In this document: positions 17,131 through 30,700 of the stretch, piece after piece | Position numbering within the stretch: the first letter of the stretch is position 1 | Layout: every line of letters starts with the position of its first letter | NCBI GenBank assembly: GCA_028280285.1 | Contig: JANQMA010000028.1 | Location: forward strand, 1 to 41,266 | Origin: Candidatus Omnitrophota bacterium | GTDB taxonomy: Bacteria > Omnitrophota > Gorgyraeia > Zapsychrales > Zapsychraceae | Direction: 5' to 3' | DNA: 41,266 bases | Made by a program: the position numbers and the translations under genes | The notes under the pieces: generated by a model | Told to the model about the DNA's origin: nothing | Database searches by the model: none | Seen by the model: only the letters and a program-made list of their open reading frames with translations

Positions 17131-20100
17131 TTTTATCTAAGGCATCTGAAACAGCATTGAGACGTGTATCAAGTTTATTACGTTTGGTGGAATGTATGAC
17201 TGCACCCTTTTCGGAAGGATCATAATAAATGTTCATTTCATGCAGATCATCAATATATTTTTGCGTATCCTTGTACCCTTTTTCCATATCATCTACTTCA
17301 GTAAAAATCCGTATGGCTTCGGCATAATCCTTACGCTCGAAAAATTCTTCGCCTCTTTCATATAAATCATTTAAATGCTGTTGAAATTCATCATGGATGC
17401 GCTCGCGCTCGGCACGAAGTTCCTTATTGCGTTTTTCCAAAAGTTGAGTAATTTCCGCGCGCTGCTTCTTAATCTTTTCTTCGAGTGTTGAAGGCGTATC
17501 TTTCTTTGTCTGAGAACGTGTTGGGGTATGATCGCTGCTACTTTGCGCAATCACGGTGTGTTTAACCGAACTATTTTCAGACTTAGTGCGCATAGCATCT
17601 TTTTCGGCCTGTCTACGACGACGCGCCATTTCCCTTTCTTCAAATTTCTTGATGCGCTCTTCATCTTTTTTTCTGCGCAACATCTCCCGCTTTTCTCTAC
17701 GTGACTGCTTGATTGCAGACTCCTTATAATCCTTTCCTGTTGATTGCGGTGAGCCAGACGTGCGGTCCATTCCTTTTTGTTTTAATTCAAAATCACGTTT
17801 TTCCATCGCAAGCTTGACCCGCTCAAGCTTGTTGGCCTCATTTTCCTGCTTTGCCTTTAATTCAAGACGCGCCATTTCCCTATCATGTTTTGCTTTCTCC
17901 CTGGCAATTTTTTGCCGTTCGCGTTCAATCAAGGCCCTTTCCTTTCTGGCTTTTTCCGCAAGCTGCTTGACTTGTCTTTCTTTCTTTGCCTTTTCCTTAG
18001 CCAACTTTTTCTCTTCAGCCTTAATGACCTTATCAGCCCTTTCATTGATTTTTAGGGCAATCTCATCCTTCTTTTTTTCCTGACTTTTCACACTCTTTTC
18101 TTCTCCCACCCGTTCTGTCTTACCAAGCTGCATAGCCTCTCTTTCTTTGGCAAGCTTTTCCCGTTCACGTCTCATCGATTTTTCTTCTTTTTTAGCCTTG
18201 GCTTCCAGACGGGCGACTTCTTTTTTCTTTTTGGCTTTGGCCTTGTCCCGCGCGCGGATCTGTTTTTCTTTACGCTTGCGGATTTTTTCCTCAAAGCGGG
18301 CAATATCACGCTCTTTTTTCTTTCTTATCTTCTTCAAATAATCCTGAGGAAATCCGCCACTTAAAAGCAGCATATCAACACGGGCAAACTTATCCTGCGC
18401 TTGCATGACTTTTTCAAGCTTATAGAGCCAGACGCCCTCATCATAAACCTCTTCAACTTCTCTTTTCAGACGTTTTAAATCCTTTGACTTACGGACCTGG
18501 GTTCCATCTAATTTTTTATCAATAGCTTGTTTTTGTTGATCACGTGCTTTGCGGTAATCGACATTACGGCGACGGGCATTTTCAGCCACTTTTGATTCAT
18601 CTTCAATTTTCTCATTATTGCTGAGCATAACGATTTCGCGGTGCGCTTGAGCCAATTGTTTCTTTAAATGCTTGAGCTCTTTGCTATCATTCCAGCCGAT
18701 CTTGTTAGCCTTACCCGATTCGATCTTTTTAATAGACTTCTCGACATACAACTTAGCCTCTTTATAGCCGGGATATAAACGATTAATGAGTTCAAACTTA
18801 GCTTTCGCACCTTGATAGTTTTGCTCTTCATAGAGCACACGCGCATCGTTATACATAGGCTCTACCATACGTACCAGTTCGTATTCTCTTTTCTTATCTA
18901 ATTGCTTACGTATATCCTGCTGGCGGCTCCACCATTCTTTCTTTTCTTCTCTGGAAAGTTTTCTTTGCTGCTGGCGGAGCTCCTTAAGCTCATCCCCTTT
19001 TAAGTCAGCCGCCTGTTGACGGTAGGCCTTGGTCCGCGCTTCAATTTGGGCGGCTCGCCTAAGATTTTCTTTTTCTTGATCGCGTAATTCATCGAGTTTG
19101 CCTTCAATCTTGGCCAGAAGCATACTCTGTTCTTTCTCTTTTCGTAATTTACCTTCCGGCTCGATACCGAGTATAGTAAAAATCTCTTTATTGAGTTGCT
19201 CTTTAAGTTCTTCAATGCTTGGTGGATGAGATTCGAGATACCTTTCAAGCTGAACATCATCATCGTAAGCAATCGCCTTAACAATCGTCTCTCCAGGCCC
19301 CAAAAATTCTTTTTCCCACTCTTCTTCTTTTTCCATTAATTTCTTTTTAGATTTTGCCAGTGCCGCCAACCCTTCCCTGTAGCGTTTCTCCATTCCTTTT
19401 AATGTCTTACGATCACGTCGCTGAACCTTTTTATCTTCTTTTTTAGCCGCTTTTCGATTCTTTTCGCTAATAGCAAAGAGATTCTCGGCTGAAAGATCTT
19501 CCGGCGCCTCACCGGTTACTTTGTACACCTGCGCCTGCCGCTTCATCTTTCGTCCAATACGTTTTAAATACCATTCGGTCCAGCGGTATTTTGGATCCGT
19601 CGCTTTAATCTGATCAAACAAATTGCGCGCATGCCCATACTCTTCTGCTTTGTATAAACCGACCGCCTGCTCATAAACTTTTTCCATCTCTTCAATATTG
19701 ATCGGTTTAACATCCGGCATTTTGCGATAATGCTTGTCTTTGCTAAAAAGCTTACGCAAACTCCACTTTTTATTTTTTTCAGCATCGACCGTTGGTGTAA
19801 AAGCTTTAAGTGTTGCATCATCCGGGCGGCGGCCACCACTGTTAAAGACTTCATCAATTTTTTGCAAATAGATGCGCGTATCCCGGAAGTTCGGATAAGT
19901 CGCTTCAACGGTAATAAATTTTGCCTTTGCTTCTGTCAAATTCTCTTCCTCATATAATTTGATACCCGTATCATAAATTTTTTCCGCCGATGTAAATAGC
20001 TCTTCATCACGGGAAATTTCTGCCCGCGCCACCATATCCATTTCGGCAAAATTGGTAATACCCGCTCCTTTCTGGTGCGCAATATTTTGATTAATAGAGT

Positions 20101-21748
20101 TTAAATAAGTTTGAACAGCCCGGTAATCCGGCCTTTGATTAGCTATTTCATTAAATTTAAACCGTGCCTCATGCAGTTTCTTAGCGCGGTATAGCCCCAC
20201 AGCTTCATCATAAAGCTCTTCAAACGAACGCCCGAGCGGCATAGACGGCTCAATAATATAGTCGACTCGATCGGGATCAAAGTCAGGATCAAGCTTGGAT
20301 AAATATTTGGTCGTTGATTTATAGCCAGGATAAATCCTGTGCACTTCATAAAAACGATCCTTGGCCTCCTCGGGGAGATCATTATCGTAATACGCTTTGG
20401 CCGCACGATAAGCAAATCCTGCCTTTTCTTTTCTTATTGCCTCTTCTTCTTTTTTCTTCCGTTCCGCGGCATCATAAGCCTCTTTTAACTCTTTCTTGTT
20501 AGTAGAGTCACTGCCGACAAGATTCGAAAAGAATCCTAACGGTCCGGACTTCCTCTCCCCTGTTATCTTAGCTAGCTTTTTAATGTGCTTGCGGGTTTGT
20601 TTATAGTCAGGACTAAGCTCATCCAATTCTCTAAATTTTTTGAGCGCCTGATCATAACTTTCAATATTGTAAAGCCCGAGTGCCGCATCATAAAGAAACT
20701 CAGCCTCTTCCTTAATCCGTCTTGCTTTTTCTTCCTTAGCGGCTTTTTTAAGCGCAATGTCCGCTGCCACCTGTTTTAAACGCTCGTCTTGAACCTCATC
20801 GATTTTCTCATCAATTTTTTGAGCCACAATCACATCAGGATCTTGACGGTATCTTTCTATATCCGCATCAATTTTACCGAGATAACGCAATGTTTTCTTA
20901 TAATCAGGCAGAACCCATTCAACCTCTTTAAACTTTTGTTTAGCTTCTTCAAACCGCTTGGCTTTATACAATAGCAGCGCTTCGGTATACAGTTCGCCTG
21001 CCTGCTGCTCAAGTGTCTGCGACCGTTCAATCTCTTTACGCTCAATCTCTTTACGCCATTTTTCTTTTTCTGTCATCTTAGCGTGCGCTGTTTCACGCAG
21101 CTTTTCTTCAATAATCTCTTGTTGATCGGCTTGAATTCTTTGATCGATAAGCATTAAATAACTCTTCGTTGCCTTGTGATCAGGGAACATCTCATCCACT
21201 TTTTCAAATTGCGTTCGCGCATCCAGCCACTTTTCTTTTTTGTAAAACTTAACCGCAAGCTCATACACTTCTTCCACTTCTTGTGCACTAAAACCACGCT
21301 CAGCCTCCAGCCGCTTTAAACGCTCCTTTTCCTGCTGGCTAAGCATTTTGGCTTGTTTTTTATCCTTTTTCATCTCACTGCGGATAAAGCCCTTCATCTC
21401 CGGATGATCAGTAATACGGATGGCCTTACGCCACATTTCCTGGGCCTTTTCGAAATTACCATCTTCAAAGTACTGGACCCCCTGACTGTAATACTCGTGG
21501 GCTTTAGCGGCACGCTTTTGATTGCGACGGATTTTGGCCTGGTCTTCCAGCCTTTCATCAACCTGTTCAATTTTTTTCTTAGAACGTTTCAGAAGCTTCT
21601 TAAGGTCGACCATAAATCCTTTTTTGGTCTTTTCTTCCTTAAGTGATTCATCGTCCGCATAGACCGGGGACACAAGAAGGCTTATAACACAAATGCCTGC
21701 TATAAGTGGAGTAAGAATAGATCTTTTCGTATTAGTATATTTAGACAT
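17111..21748 (-). CDS. Giant TPR-like repeat and coiled-coil exported protein
   Basis: This 1545-aa protein starts with a signal peptide ([21 protein letters not shown]). I count eleven copies of a TPR-like motif of about 48 residues: LYxxAxxLYxxxxxxEAxxxFxxVxxxxPxYKxTxxYLxKID. They lie near residues 81, 156, 246, 349, 443, 508, 584, 686, 963, 1094 and 1460. Lysine/glutamate-rich helices link them, and an extreme K/E/R coiled coil occupies about 1136-1383. The product is probably a long periplasmic or surface scaffold. No membrane anchor follows the signal peptide. It begins 20 bp after the 3031-aa barrel gene, which ends in the same TPR-like motif. No family name is recognised. Many plus-strand ORFs here are shadows of the AAG/GAA-rich codons. 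Confidence 0.85.
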   Translation of the reverse strand: MSKYTNTKRSILTPLIAGICVISLLVSPVYADDESLKEEKTKKGFMVDLKKLLKRSKKKIEQVDERLEDQAKIRRNQKRAAKAHEYYSQGVQYFEDGNFEKAQEMWRKAIRITDHPEMKGFIRSEMKKDKKQAKMLSQQEKERLKRLEAERGFSAQEVEEVYELAVKFYKKEKWLDARTQFEKVDEMFPDHKATKSYLMLIDQRIQADQQEIIEEKLRETAHAKMTEKEKWRKEIERKEIERSQTLEQQAGELYTEALLLYKAKRFEEAKQKFKEVEWVLPDYKKTLRYLGKIDADIERYRQDPDVIVAQKIDEKIDEVQDERLKQVAADIALKKAAKEEKARRIKEEAEFLYDAALGLYNIESYDQALKKFRELDELSPDYKQTRKHIKKLAKITGERKSGPLGFFSNLVGSDSTNKKELKEAYDAAERKKKEEEAIRKEKAGFAYRAAKAYYDNDLPEEAKDRFYEVHRIYPGYKSTTKYLSKLDPDFDPDRVDYIIEPSMPLGRSFEELYDEAVGLYRAKKLHEARFKFNEIANQRPDYRAVQTYLNSINQNIAHQKGAGITNFAEMDMVARAEISRDEELFTSAEKIYDTGIKLYEEENLTEAKAKFITVEATYPNFRDTRIYLQKIDEVFNSGGRRPDDATLKAFTPTVDAEKNKKWSLRKLFSKDKHYRKMPDVKPINIEEMEKVYEQAVGLYKAEEYGHARNLFDQIKATDPKYRWTEWYLKRIGRKMKRQAQVYKVTGEAPEDLSAENLFAISEKNRKAAKKEDKKVQRRDRKTLKGMEKRYREGLAALAKSKKKLMEKEEEWEKEFLGPGETIVKAIAYDDDVQLERYLESHPPSIEELKEQLNKEIFTILGIEPEGKLRKEKEQSMLLAKIEGKLDELRDQEKENLRRAAQIEARTKAYRQQAADLKGDELKELRQQQRKLSREEKKEWWSRQQDIRKQLDKKREYELVRMVEPMYNDARVLYEEQNYQGAKAKFELINRLYPGYKEAKLYVEKSIKKIESGKANKIGWNDSKELKHLKKQLAQAHREIVMLSNNEKIEDESKVAENARRRNVDYRKARDQQKQAIDKKLDGTQVRKSKDLKRLKREVEEVYDEGVWLYKLEKVMQAQDKFARVDMLLLSGGFPQDYLKKIRKKKERDIARFEEKIRKRKEKQIRARDKAKAKKKKEVARLEAKAKKEEKSMRREREKLAKEREAMQLGKTERVGEEKSVKSQEKKKDEIALKINERADKVIKAEEKKLAKEKAKKERQVKQLAEKARKERALIERERQKIAREKAKHDREMARLELKAKQENEANKLERVKLAMEKRDFELKQKGMDRTSGSPQSTGKDYKESAIKQSRREKREMLRRKKDEERIKKFEEREMARRRRQAEKDAMRTKSENSSVKHTVIAQSSSDHTPTRSQTKKDTPSTLEEKIKKQRAEITQLLEKRNKELRAERERIHDEFQQHLNDLYERGEEFFERKDYAEAIRIFTEVDDMEKGYKDTQKYIDDLHEMNIYYDPSEKGAVIHSTKRNKLDTRLNAVSDALDKIERQLR

Positions 21749-21768
21749 ATATAATTTATATATTAGTT

Positions 21769-24700
21769 CTAGTTATTGTATTCTAACATGACCTTTTCAG
21801 CCTCTTCCACAATTTTCTCTAATATTTTTCGTGCTTTTTCGTACTGACCGTTCTTATAGTATTGGTCGGCAATAACTTTCATTTGTTTCAGCTCTTCTTC
21901 TTTACCGATGCGTGCGCGAATATACTGAGAAGCTTCCGCAAACATCATTTCGGCTGCAATCACAACATCTTTATAGATTTTACGTGCTTCTTCTAAGTCG
22001 CCTTTGTCTTCCGCATACTGCGCCATACGTATATTTTCATTCAAGGCAATCAAGATCTCGGAATCTTCTTGTTCCAATTGTTCGTAAACAATCGCTGTGG
22101 CCCAGCGTCTAACCTTTTCATCAATCCATGCCTGACGGGAACGCTCCAATTCTTCCGGTGTGCGGTCATATAATTTCCCTGTCATGCGGATAAACGGCCC
22201 GTGTGTGCTGTAATCAAGATCGGTGAGATCATCGGTAAAATCCGTAAAGTTATACCCCAATCCCAACTGCGTATAATCCCCTACATTACGCACAACTTCA
22301 AACAATCCACCGGCTTTGTAGTCTTCGGCTTCTTCCACTCCGAGCATACGCAGCTCACCGGTTACCGCCCAGTCTTTATCCACATTGTACGTCAAACGCT
22401 GAATCATAAGCCACGTGTGCGTTTCGGTAAAATCAAATCCCGTGACTTTTTCTTCACTGATACGATAGGCGAACTTCTCAGCGATCTGCCACTTTTCGGT
22501 CAAATCAAAAATAACATCGGCGGATAAGACATGCGCACGGACTTCCTCGATATCTTCAATATCCTCCTGCGATGATGGTGATAAATCTTCTTGATAGGTA
22601 TACTGCGCTAAAAAGTTTAACCGGTCATTCATAATCGGACGATACGCCGCCCCAAGTGAAAATTCTCTATGCTGCGCTTCCACTTCATCGGTATCCAAAT
22701 TCCGTGTTTCCGAGATTTCCGCTTTACCGGAGAGTGTCAGGTCGCGATTAACCTTTCCTTCAATCGCGTTATACGCAAGCACCTGGCGTTTATCCGTGTC
22801 TCCACGATCCATACGGATTTCAAACTTAGAGGACGCCTTAAGCTCTTCCCCGGTGATGTCATCCTTGTTGACATATCCGGCGGCAACAGACACAACATTA
22901 CGATCCGTTTCCGATCCATCAAGATTTTGCACATTGGATTGTTCAATATTACCTTCCAGCGCCCACTTATCACCAAAATCACCGGATAAGCCAAAGATAT
23001 TAGACTTAGAAATCTCTTGATCATCCCGAGCATCTTTACGCGTAAGCGTTCCTTCGAGTTTTTGTCCTTCTCTTTCGCGGATTAAACTAAACGTGCTTTC
23101 TTTACCTACCTCATCCTCAATCCCATCGGAAGACTTTTGTCCATATTTACCCTCGAGGCGCTGGCCGTCTTTATTTTGAATTAAACTGTACGCTGTTTCA
23201 TTGGTTGTTGTGCCATCTTCCTTCGTTCCGAAAATACGTGATGAGGCAAACGCTAGCTCTTCATTAATTTTGCGATTAGTACCGACGGTGAAATTGCTTT
23301 CACGGCCGTCAAGCGGAGACTCTTTAAGAGCAAACTTGCTTGTTGTTTTAGTATTTTCATCAACTTGCTTCGTACCTCCAAACGTCATTGTCCTTTGACG
23401 ATTATCTTCAGGTCCATCAAGAATAAGTTCCGTTTCCATTTGGGTATTTTCATCAATTTTGGAAATACCCCGCATAGCGTATGCGGACTGTTGATGCCCT
23501 TGATCACTGGATAAAACAGCTTCCCCCTCAACACGGTTGTTTTCATCGATTGCGCGTACCCCTTTAAGGCCAAGCGCTGTTGATTGACTACCGCCACCAT
23601 CACGCAAGGCCAACTCTGTTTCGATTTTATTTTTGTCGCCTAACGCAGATGCTGTTCCCAGCTTAACCACCCGGCGCGGATCCTCCTCAAAAACACCTTC
23701 AAGACCAAATTCGGTTTTGACCTCCGTACTCTCAGTGACTTTCATAACGACACCAGCGGTCGCATCGCCCGATTGATCTTGGGTAATGGTGCCGTCTTTA
23801 TCGCGATGCAATTTATACCCACCGACAAATGAGATCGGACCTTCTGTATCAACCCTGACATCAAGATCACCCATAAACCCTGATTCGCCGATGGTTTTCT
23901 CACCTTTAACGGTGATCTTATCCGTTGGTTTAGCCACAACACCGATCGTTGTCTGATCATTATCTTCCCCATCAATCGTAATCTGTTGACGCAAGGACAC
24001 ATCCACTTTATCGCTCAGTTTATAGTCTGCCCTCACCGCAACCGTATTCGTTTCTGTATTGTTTGCTGTATCAAATTCTGATTTTTTATTTTCGACTTCT
24101 GTGCGTTGATATTCCGCGGTCAGTTTAAGCCGGCGCGCCTCATGAACCATTTGAATAAGCGATGTGGTGGACTTACTCGCCCCAACCTGGGCCTGACTTT
24201 GCAGATTGCCATCATCAATCAAGGCCTGGATATCATGACGGACGGTAATCCGCGTCGAGTCAGTCGGATCATAAATCGCTTCAATATTGGTGATTTCTTT
24301 ACCTTGTTGCGCGGTTGTGGCGGAAGACGAAAAGTCATTGCCGACCCAACGGTAACCGGCTTTAACGGCAAGCTTATCAAAAAGACGCGTGTCCCCTTTA
24401 ATGCTATACGCCGCGCCGCGCGCATCACCTTCAGTATTTATCTCTGTAAAGGAGAGCCCGCCATCGGTTGAAATGAAGACGCCTTCCTCTTCATCTTCGG
24501 TCATGGCGTATTCGGCTACGATCTTGGTATTCTGATTCGGTTGAATGGTCAAATCAATTCCCTGCATGCGGTACTGCCCGCCCTCCTGACTTTCTTCAAC
24601 AACAGTCCCGCCGACAATCACATTGTCGCCTAAGGCCTGACGCACACGGGCGCCATACGTTGCCTCATCGATTTTATCAAGCACCTCATACTCATAATCA

Positions 24701-27700
24701 GCCACAACATAAACCAGATTACCATCGAGAAGATCATCATTGATGATCGAATACGCTTGCACGATTGTCTGAATCGGTTTCCAGAAGAGCATGCGCCCTT
24801 GCTCATAATCCATCTCATAATCGGCGCCCTCCACCATTTCTTTACTCGATATGACAAGACCTGTAATTTTGTCTCTGACCTCAATCTTAATGCTATCCGA
24901 ACCTTCAACAATTTTCTTATGTCTGAGATAATAGAGTGAGCCGCCGGTTGCTAAAAATTCATTGTGTGCATTTTTCTGCTGGGCACGGGCACGGAAGGCG
25001 ACAATCTTTGTCTTGGCCTCACCAAACTCGGTTGTCCCGACACTTTCAAAATTAATCTTACCGCCATACAGCGAACGGGTGTAGCGGGCAAACTCTGTAT
25101 CTTCAAAACCGACACTATAGTTACTCCACTGCACCGATGATTTGTCCCACTCCATCATTAAATAAAGATTACCCTGCGTATCGGTCGCATCGTAATCAAC
25201 CTCGGACTGATCGCCATAAACCGGATAATACGTGTCTTCGTCGAGATTACGGAACAGTTGTTTGCGTTCGCGGTCACTGTCAAAACTCGATGTAATGAGG
25301 TATTTACCCTTAATCTTACCTTTTAAGTAATAAGACACCTGGCCGTCTCTATAGAATCCACTTGTAAACCGGTCTTCATTAATAACCGGTTCAATGTTGC
25401 CTTGAACAAAATTATAACCGGCTTTAATATCACCCATTCCCACGAAGAATAGATAATCTTCGCCGATACGCACCTGCTTTTTATATTGTTTGCTTGGGGC
25501 TTGGGCATAAACGACTTCTTCTTGTGTCGCCTCAATACCACCGATGGAACGGTCCACATCGATCGTGATTGACTCATAGGATTCCCTCGCTTGCGGCACA
25601 TCGCGGGCCGTTTGCACCATAATTTCATAATCACCCCGCGGCAAAATAATATCGATCGGCTCGGCCTCTGTTTCTTGTATCTGGCCTGTCTCGATAATCT
25701 CGCGCGCGGTCAATCCGTGATGATAAACAACCGGTATTTCCGAAACCAGATTGTTATCTTGCAAAATCTGTATGCTATAAAGGCTTTCATCTTTTTGATC
25801 GACCGTAATCGTCTCCCCTTCAACAAATATGGTTTGAATACCGAGATTATTAATCTTATTTTGCGCAATGATCCAATCTTTATAGCCTTCGCGTTCAATC
25901 TTTTCTTTTCTTTCTTCCATGTATTGATCATATTCTTCCTCATCTTCAATCAAACGTAGTGCGATGTCCTTGGCTTTTGTCTCATCATATTTATGACCGG
26001 CATAAACAGTAAAAATGTATTGGTACTTTTTATCCGGATCAACATACTCTCCGTCATTATTACGCCCATCCCAGAACACAGGATCATAAATATTAAGATT
26101 AGTACCTTCAAACGTCTTCATGGTTTTCTTGGTTAACTCTTCGAAAATTTCCAGACGCCATTGATCGACAAAAGTGCCGTAATTGGTAAAGAAACGAAAC
26201 TCGATTGGATCAATAAATATACGATTGTAAACAACTGCCCCATCACCAAAATAATCAGCATTAAGCCGTGGTGTTGGTTTGGACGTGTCTTGGTTAAATC
26301 CGATTTGTTTGGCAAAGAATTGATTATCGACACTGGTAAAGACTTCATAGTCGACATGCACGCCGAAATTAACCTTATACGTTGAGCCTTGCGTCACATC
26401 AACCACAACCACCTTTGGTGTTGTAAGATAACTATCCTTTGGCAAGCTACGTTCATCAATCCTGAATAAATGCCGTCCCGGCGTAATCCCCGGCACACTA
26501 AACAGACCGTTAGCATCGGCTGTAATAATGGTGCCGTCTTCCATCACAATGCGTGCATTCGAAATCGGATCCTCGGTGATTGTCTCAGCTTTAAGAAAAT
26601 CATAGACCGGCGCATCTTGAATGCCGTTTTCATTCTGATCATAAAAGACCTTACCGATAATCGTACCAAGATCAAAGAGTGGATCCATCACAACCTCGAC
26701 CGTTTCACTCGCGGTGTTGGAAATAATAGATGAATCATCATCAAGTCTGGCGACAGCCGTGTTACGGTAATCACCGAAAGTCACACCGGAACCGACAACG
26801 AGTTGGTATTTAAGCGTTTTGGTTTGGCCCGGCCCCATTGTGCCCGGATCAAATCCAACAGGCCTGCGGCCCGTTGGATCGTCAATGGGCACCCCATCAA
26901 GGATCACACGATCATCAATATACTTAAAGCCCGGCGGAATCGTATCCCACACTCTAAAATCACCAATACTGTTTTCCGTATTTAAATTTTCGATGGTGAT
27001 TGTATATGTCACAACCTCACCGATCTTGACTTCCTTTTTATTTGCCGATTTTTCTAAACGCAGGAGTGATGCATTCTCATCCATGGGATGATCCATTTCA
27101 ATAACAGTTGATGCAACCGTAAATAATTCTCCTTTAGATCCGTTAACAATCGTTCTATCCGATGGAAAAGTCGTTTTACTTGACGGGTAAGTAAAACCGG
27201 CGGCCGTAACATCAATGGTATAATCGCCGGACACAGTTAAGAAACTATAAACCCCGTCGGATCCCGTGGTCAGAGGATTCACATCGGTGGCATGCAAATG
27301 CACACCGGCGACCGCCAGCGTACCACCCGAAGTGAAGATAGACACCTCCGCTCCTTCAATCGGCAGATTACTGGAAGAATCAAAAACAACCCCGAACGGA
27401 TCAACAAGCAGAATATCTAAAATATCACTGGCCACCCCGTCAACAGTGACAGAAATAGAATTGGTGCCCTTGGGCAGAGGAATTGTAAGCGCAATCGAAT
27501 AAATACCGCCTGCCGTGGATGTTCCGGTACCGACCGTTGTTAAAAGCAGATTGCCATCCGCGTCACTCGCCAAAATTTCGGCACTCGAGCTAGCCAAACT
27601 TGCCCCGGCAATGGTTGGTGTTGCCCCAAGGACGCGCTCATTTTCTGTATGCGAGGTAATGGTCGGTTGCTGAGACGTGGTTGGGGCACTGACAACATTA

Positions 27701-30700
27701 ATTGGTGTCGGTGTATTACCGACGCCTGAAACAAACGCCGTTAACGATGTGCTACCAATCGTCAGCTGATCACTGCCGGCTACCTCAAACCGCCAGTTAC
27801 CGGCCGAATCAGCTGTCGCCGTACCAATCACATGGGCGTTTGCCTGAACTGTAATAGCATCACCCGGATCAGCTGTCCCGATGATCGTCGGTGTGCGGTC
27901 AACCGTTTTATTTTCTTGCGGAACATTAATCGCCAAACTAGAAAATACCCATTGTGGCGTTGATGCGGGATCAGTATTGTCATTGCCCGTCCCATCCGTA
28001 CAGCCGAAACAGAATATGTCAAAATTATTTGTGGATGTCGTCTCCACCTCACCATCGGAAACAATCAGATTATTAAGTCCCTGATTGGCATCAGGGATTT
28101 CCCATGTCCAATCCGATCCGCTGGAAGTGGATTGCATAGTAATGTTATTGCTGGCCTCCCCATTCGCGGTTAAAGTTCCCCCTGTATCAATCACCTGTGT
28201 GCTGCCTGCGGTAAAACTAAATGTCTTTCCACCCGTCGTTGTTGTAAAGTTATAAAAGGTTGTATTCCCGGTAAGCGTAACCGAGTTGGACACATCAAAG
28301 ATAACCGTCCCGGAGGAATGCGTGAACGTCGCACTGCCGCCGAGCGTCCAGTTACCGGCAACATTAAAGGTGTTACTGGAATTGGGCGCGGTGAGTGTCC
28401 CCGCCGAGGTAGTTACATCGCCGTTGGCATCAATACTTCCACTGGTTGCCGTTAAGGTTCCGCCGTTAATCAAAAGTGTGTTGGTAACCGTTAATGCATC
28501 ACCATTGGTTGAAATATTAAGCACACCGTTTAAGAGGGTCAAATCATTGGCTACAACCAAATCACCGTTGGTAGTAAAGTTATCCGGTGTAGAGCCTGTA
28601 TCATTAATGAGAAGGTTATAGTAATCAATGCTGCCGGCCGTACTGGCGATATCGACAATGCTGCGCGCATCGGCTGTGGCATCTGTATTACCAATATAGG
28701 CAAAGGTTCCTGAGTCCTCGTCCATGTTCGGAATAGTCACCGTTTCGCTACCGATAAGACGAATACTTCCATCCAGACTAAAGACATCATCAACCTCTAG
28801 CCCAAATCCGGCGAGCGTGACGGTGGCGGTTGAGGCAACACTTAGGTCGTCGACATCAACGGCTGAAGCGAGGACCGGATAAACGGTCGCCACGACCGGA
28901 ACAATAACCGAGTCGCCCGGAATAGGCAGAAGACCGACATTCCAGTTAAGCGCCGTATCCCAATCTTGGTCAACATCTCCCTCCCAAGTAAAGGTCCCGG
29001 AATTGAAAAACCAATTCGCCGTTGAGGATGTCGGGCTTTCGCTTGACGTACGCGCAATAAGCGGCAGGCCGCCCGAGGCATCGGAATCCCCGACAATGAG
29101 AAACTCAAGGTCCTGAAGCCCTCCGGTCGTTAAAGTAATATCAAACTGTGTCCCGCCGACATTACTAAGAAGAGTCAACGACCGCGCCGCACTGACCCCG
29201 TTGATTGTTAAGCTGTTAGTAATGGTCTGTTCGGCACTGGTGGTAAAACGCATAGTATCGGTTGCCGTTGCCGTTTTATTAAAGCCGTAGAATGTTGTAT
29301 TACGATTACCAAAAATATTCTGCATGGTCCCATCAAAAGTTACTGTACCGCTTGAATTAGTAAATGTCCCTCCGGTGCTGTGGGTAAAGTCACCGCTAAT
29401 GGTAAATGTCTCTGATGTTGTCGGTGCTGTCAGCGTACCGGCGGTCAAGATAAGATCTCCATTAAGATCAATATCTCCATTGGTTGCCAGAAGGTCCCCA
29501 CCGGAGAGATTAATTGTGCTGGAAACCGTGATGGTGTCGGTGCCGGTTGAAATGTCAAACGTGGCATTGGTCAAACTCAATTCACCAAAGATGCTTAAGT
29601 TGCCTGGCGTCGCATAGGTATCTTCCCCGTTAGCATCGCTAATCACAACATCAAAGTAATTTAGATCCGGAATCGTTGGATTTTCGACAACCGCATCCGC
29701 ATCCCCAAAGTAGAATGCCCCGGAATCGGTATCCGGTGTGACGATCGTTACGTTTTCCGAACCGTTAAGGAAAATGGTTCCGTTACTCGACAAGATACCG
29801 TTGATGTGCAGATTCTTACCGGATAAGGAAATACTTGCGCCGGCATTGATCGTCATATCAACAACAGTCACAAATGTCGCGGTCACGGTTGTTAAATCAG
29901 GTTGCGTGGTGACATCGGCAATCACAACCGAGTCGATTGACTGCGGCACAAAACCAAGATCCCAGTTGCTTGCTGTCTCCCAGTCGGCGCTGGTGTCCCC
30001 ATCCCAGGTCAATGTCGCCGCACCAAAAGACCAGTTAATGTTGTTTTGGGCCAAACCAACCGAATTACGCCCGACCAATGTCAACCCATTGTTGGCATCG
30101 GAATCGGTGACGTCCAGCCACTCAAGGTCCTGAAAGCCTCCGGCCTGAAGCGTGATGTTCCATTGATCGCCCGGCGAGTCGCTGACAAGCGCAAGGAGCT
30201 GCCCGGCGCTCGCCCCGCGCAGCGTTAACATGTTTTGAATGATTTGTTCACCGGAATTGTCGAACGTCAACGTGTCGGTGGCGGTCGCAATCTTGGTCCA
30301 GTTCCAGAAGGTTGTGTTTCCATTAATGCTTTGCGTGGTTCCGTCAAAGGTCACGGTCGCGCTGCCATGCGTGAATGTTGAGTTGGTATTGCTCCAATCG
30401 CCGGCCACGGTTATGTTAAATCCGCCGGTGTTAAAGGTTCCGGCGGTTGAGGTAAAGTTGTTATCGATATTCATTTGGGTTGTGGTCAGGATCGCATCCC
30501 CTGTTCCGGAATGAGAGAAATTGAAGAACAGCTTACCTGAGCCGATGCCGCCGGTGTTGATATTCTGTGTGCCGGTACCGGAGAAGATCACGGTTGAACT
30601 GCCGGCCATAAAGACCCCGGAAGAATTGGTCCAGTCGCCTGTGAGCGACACCGAGCCGGTGGTGGCCGAAAGCGTTCCGGCAATCGTCACAAATCCGGGC

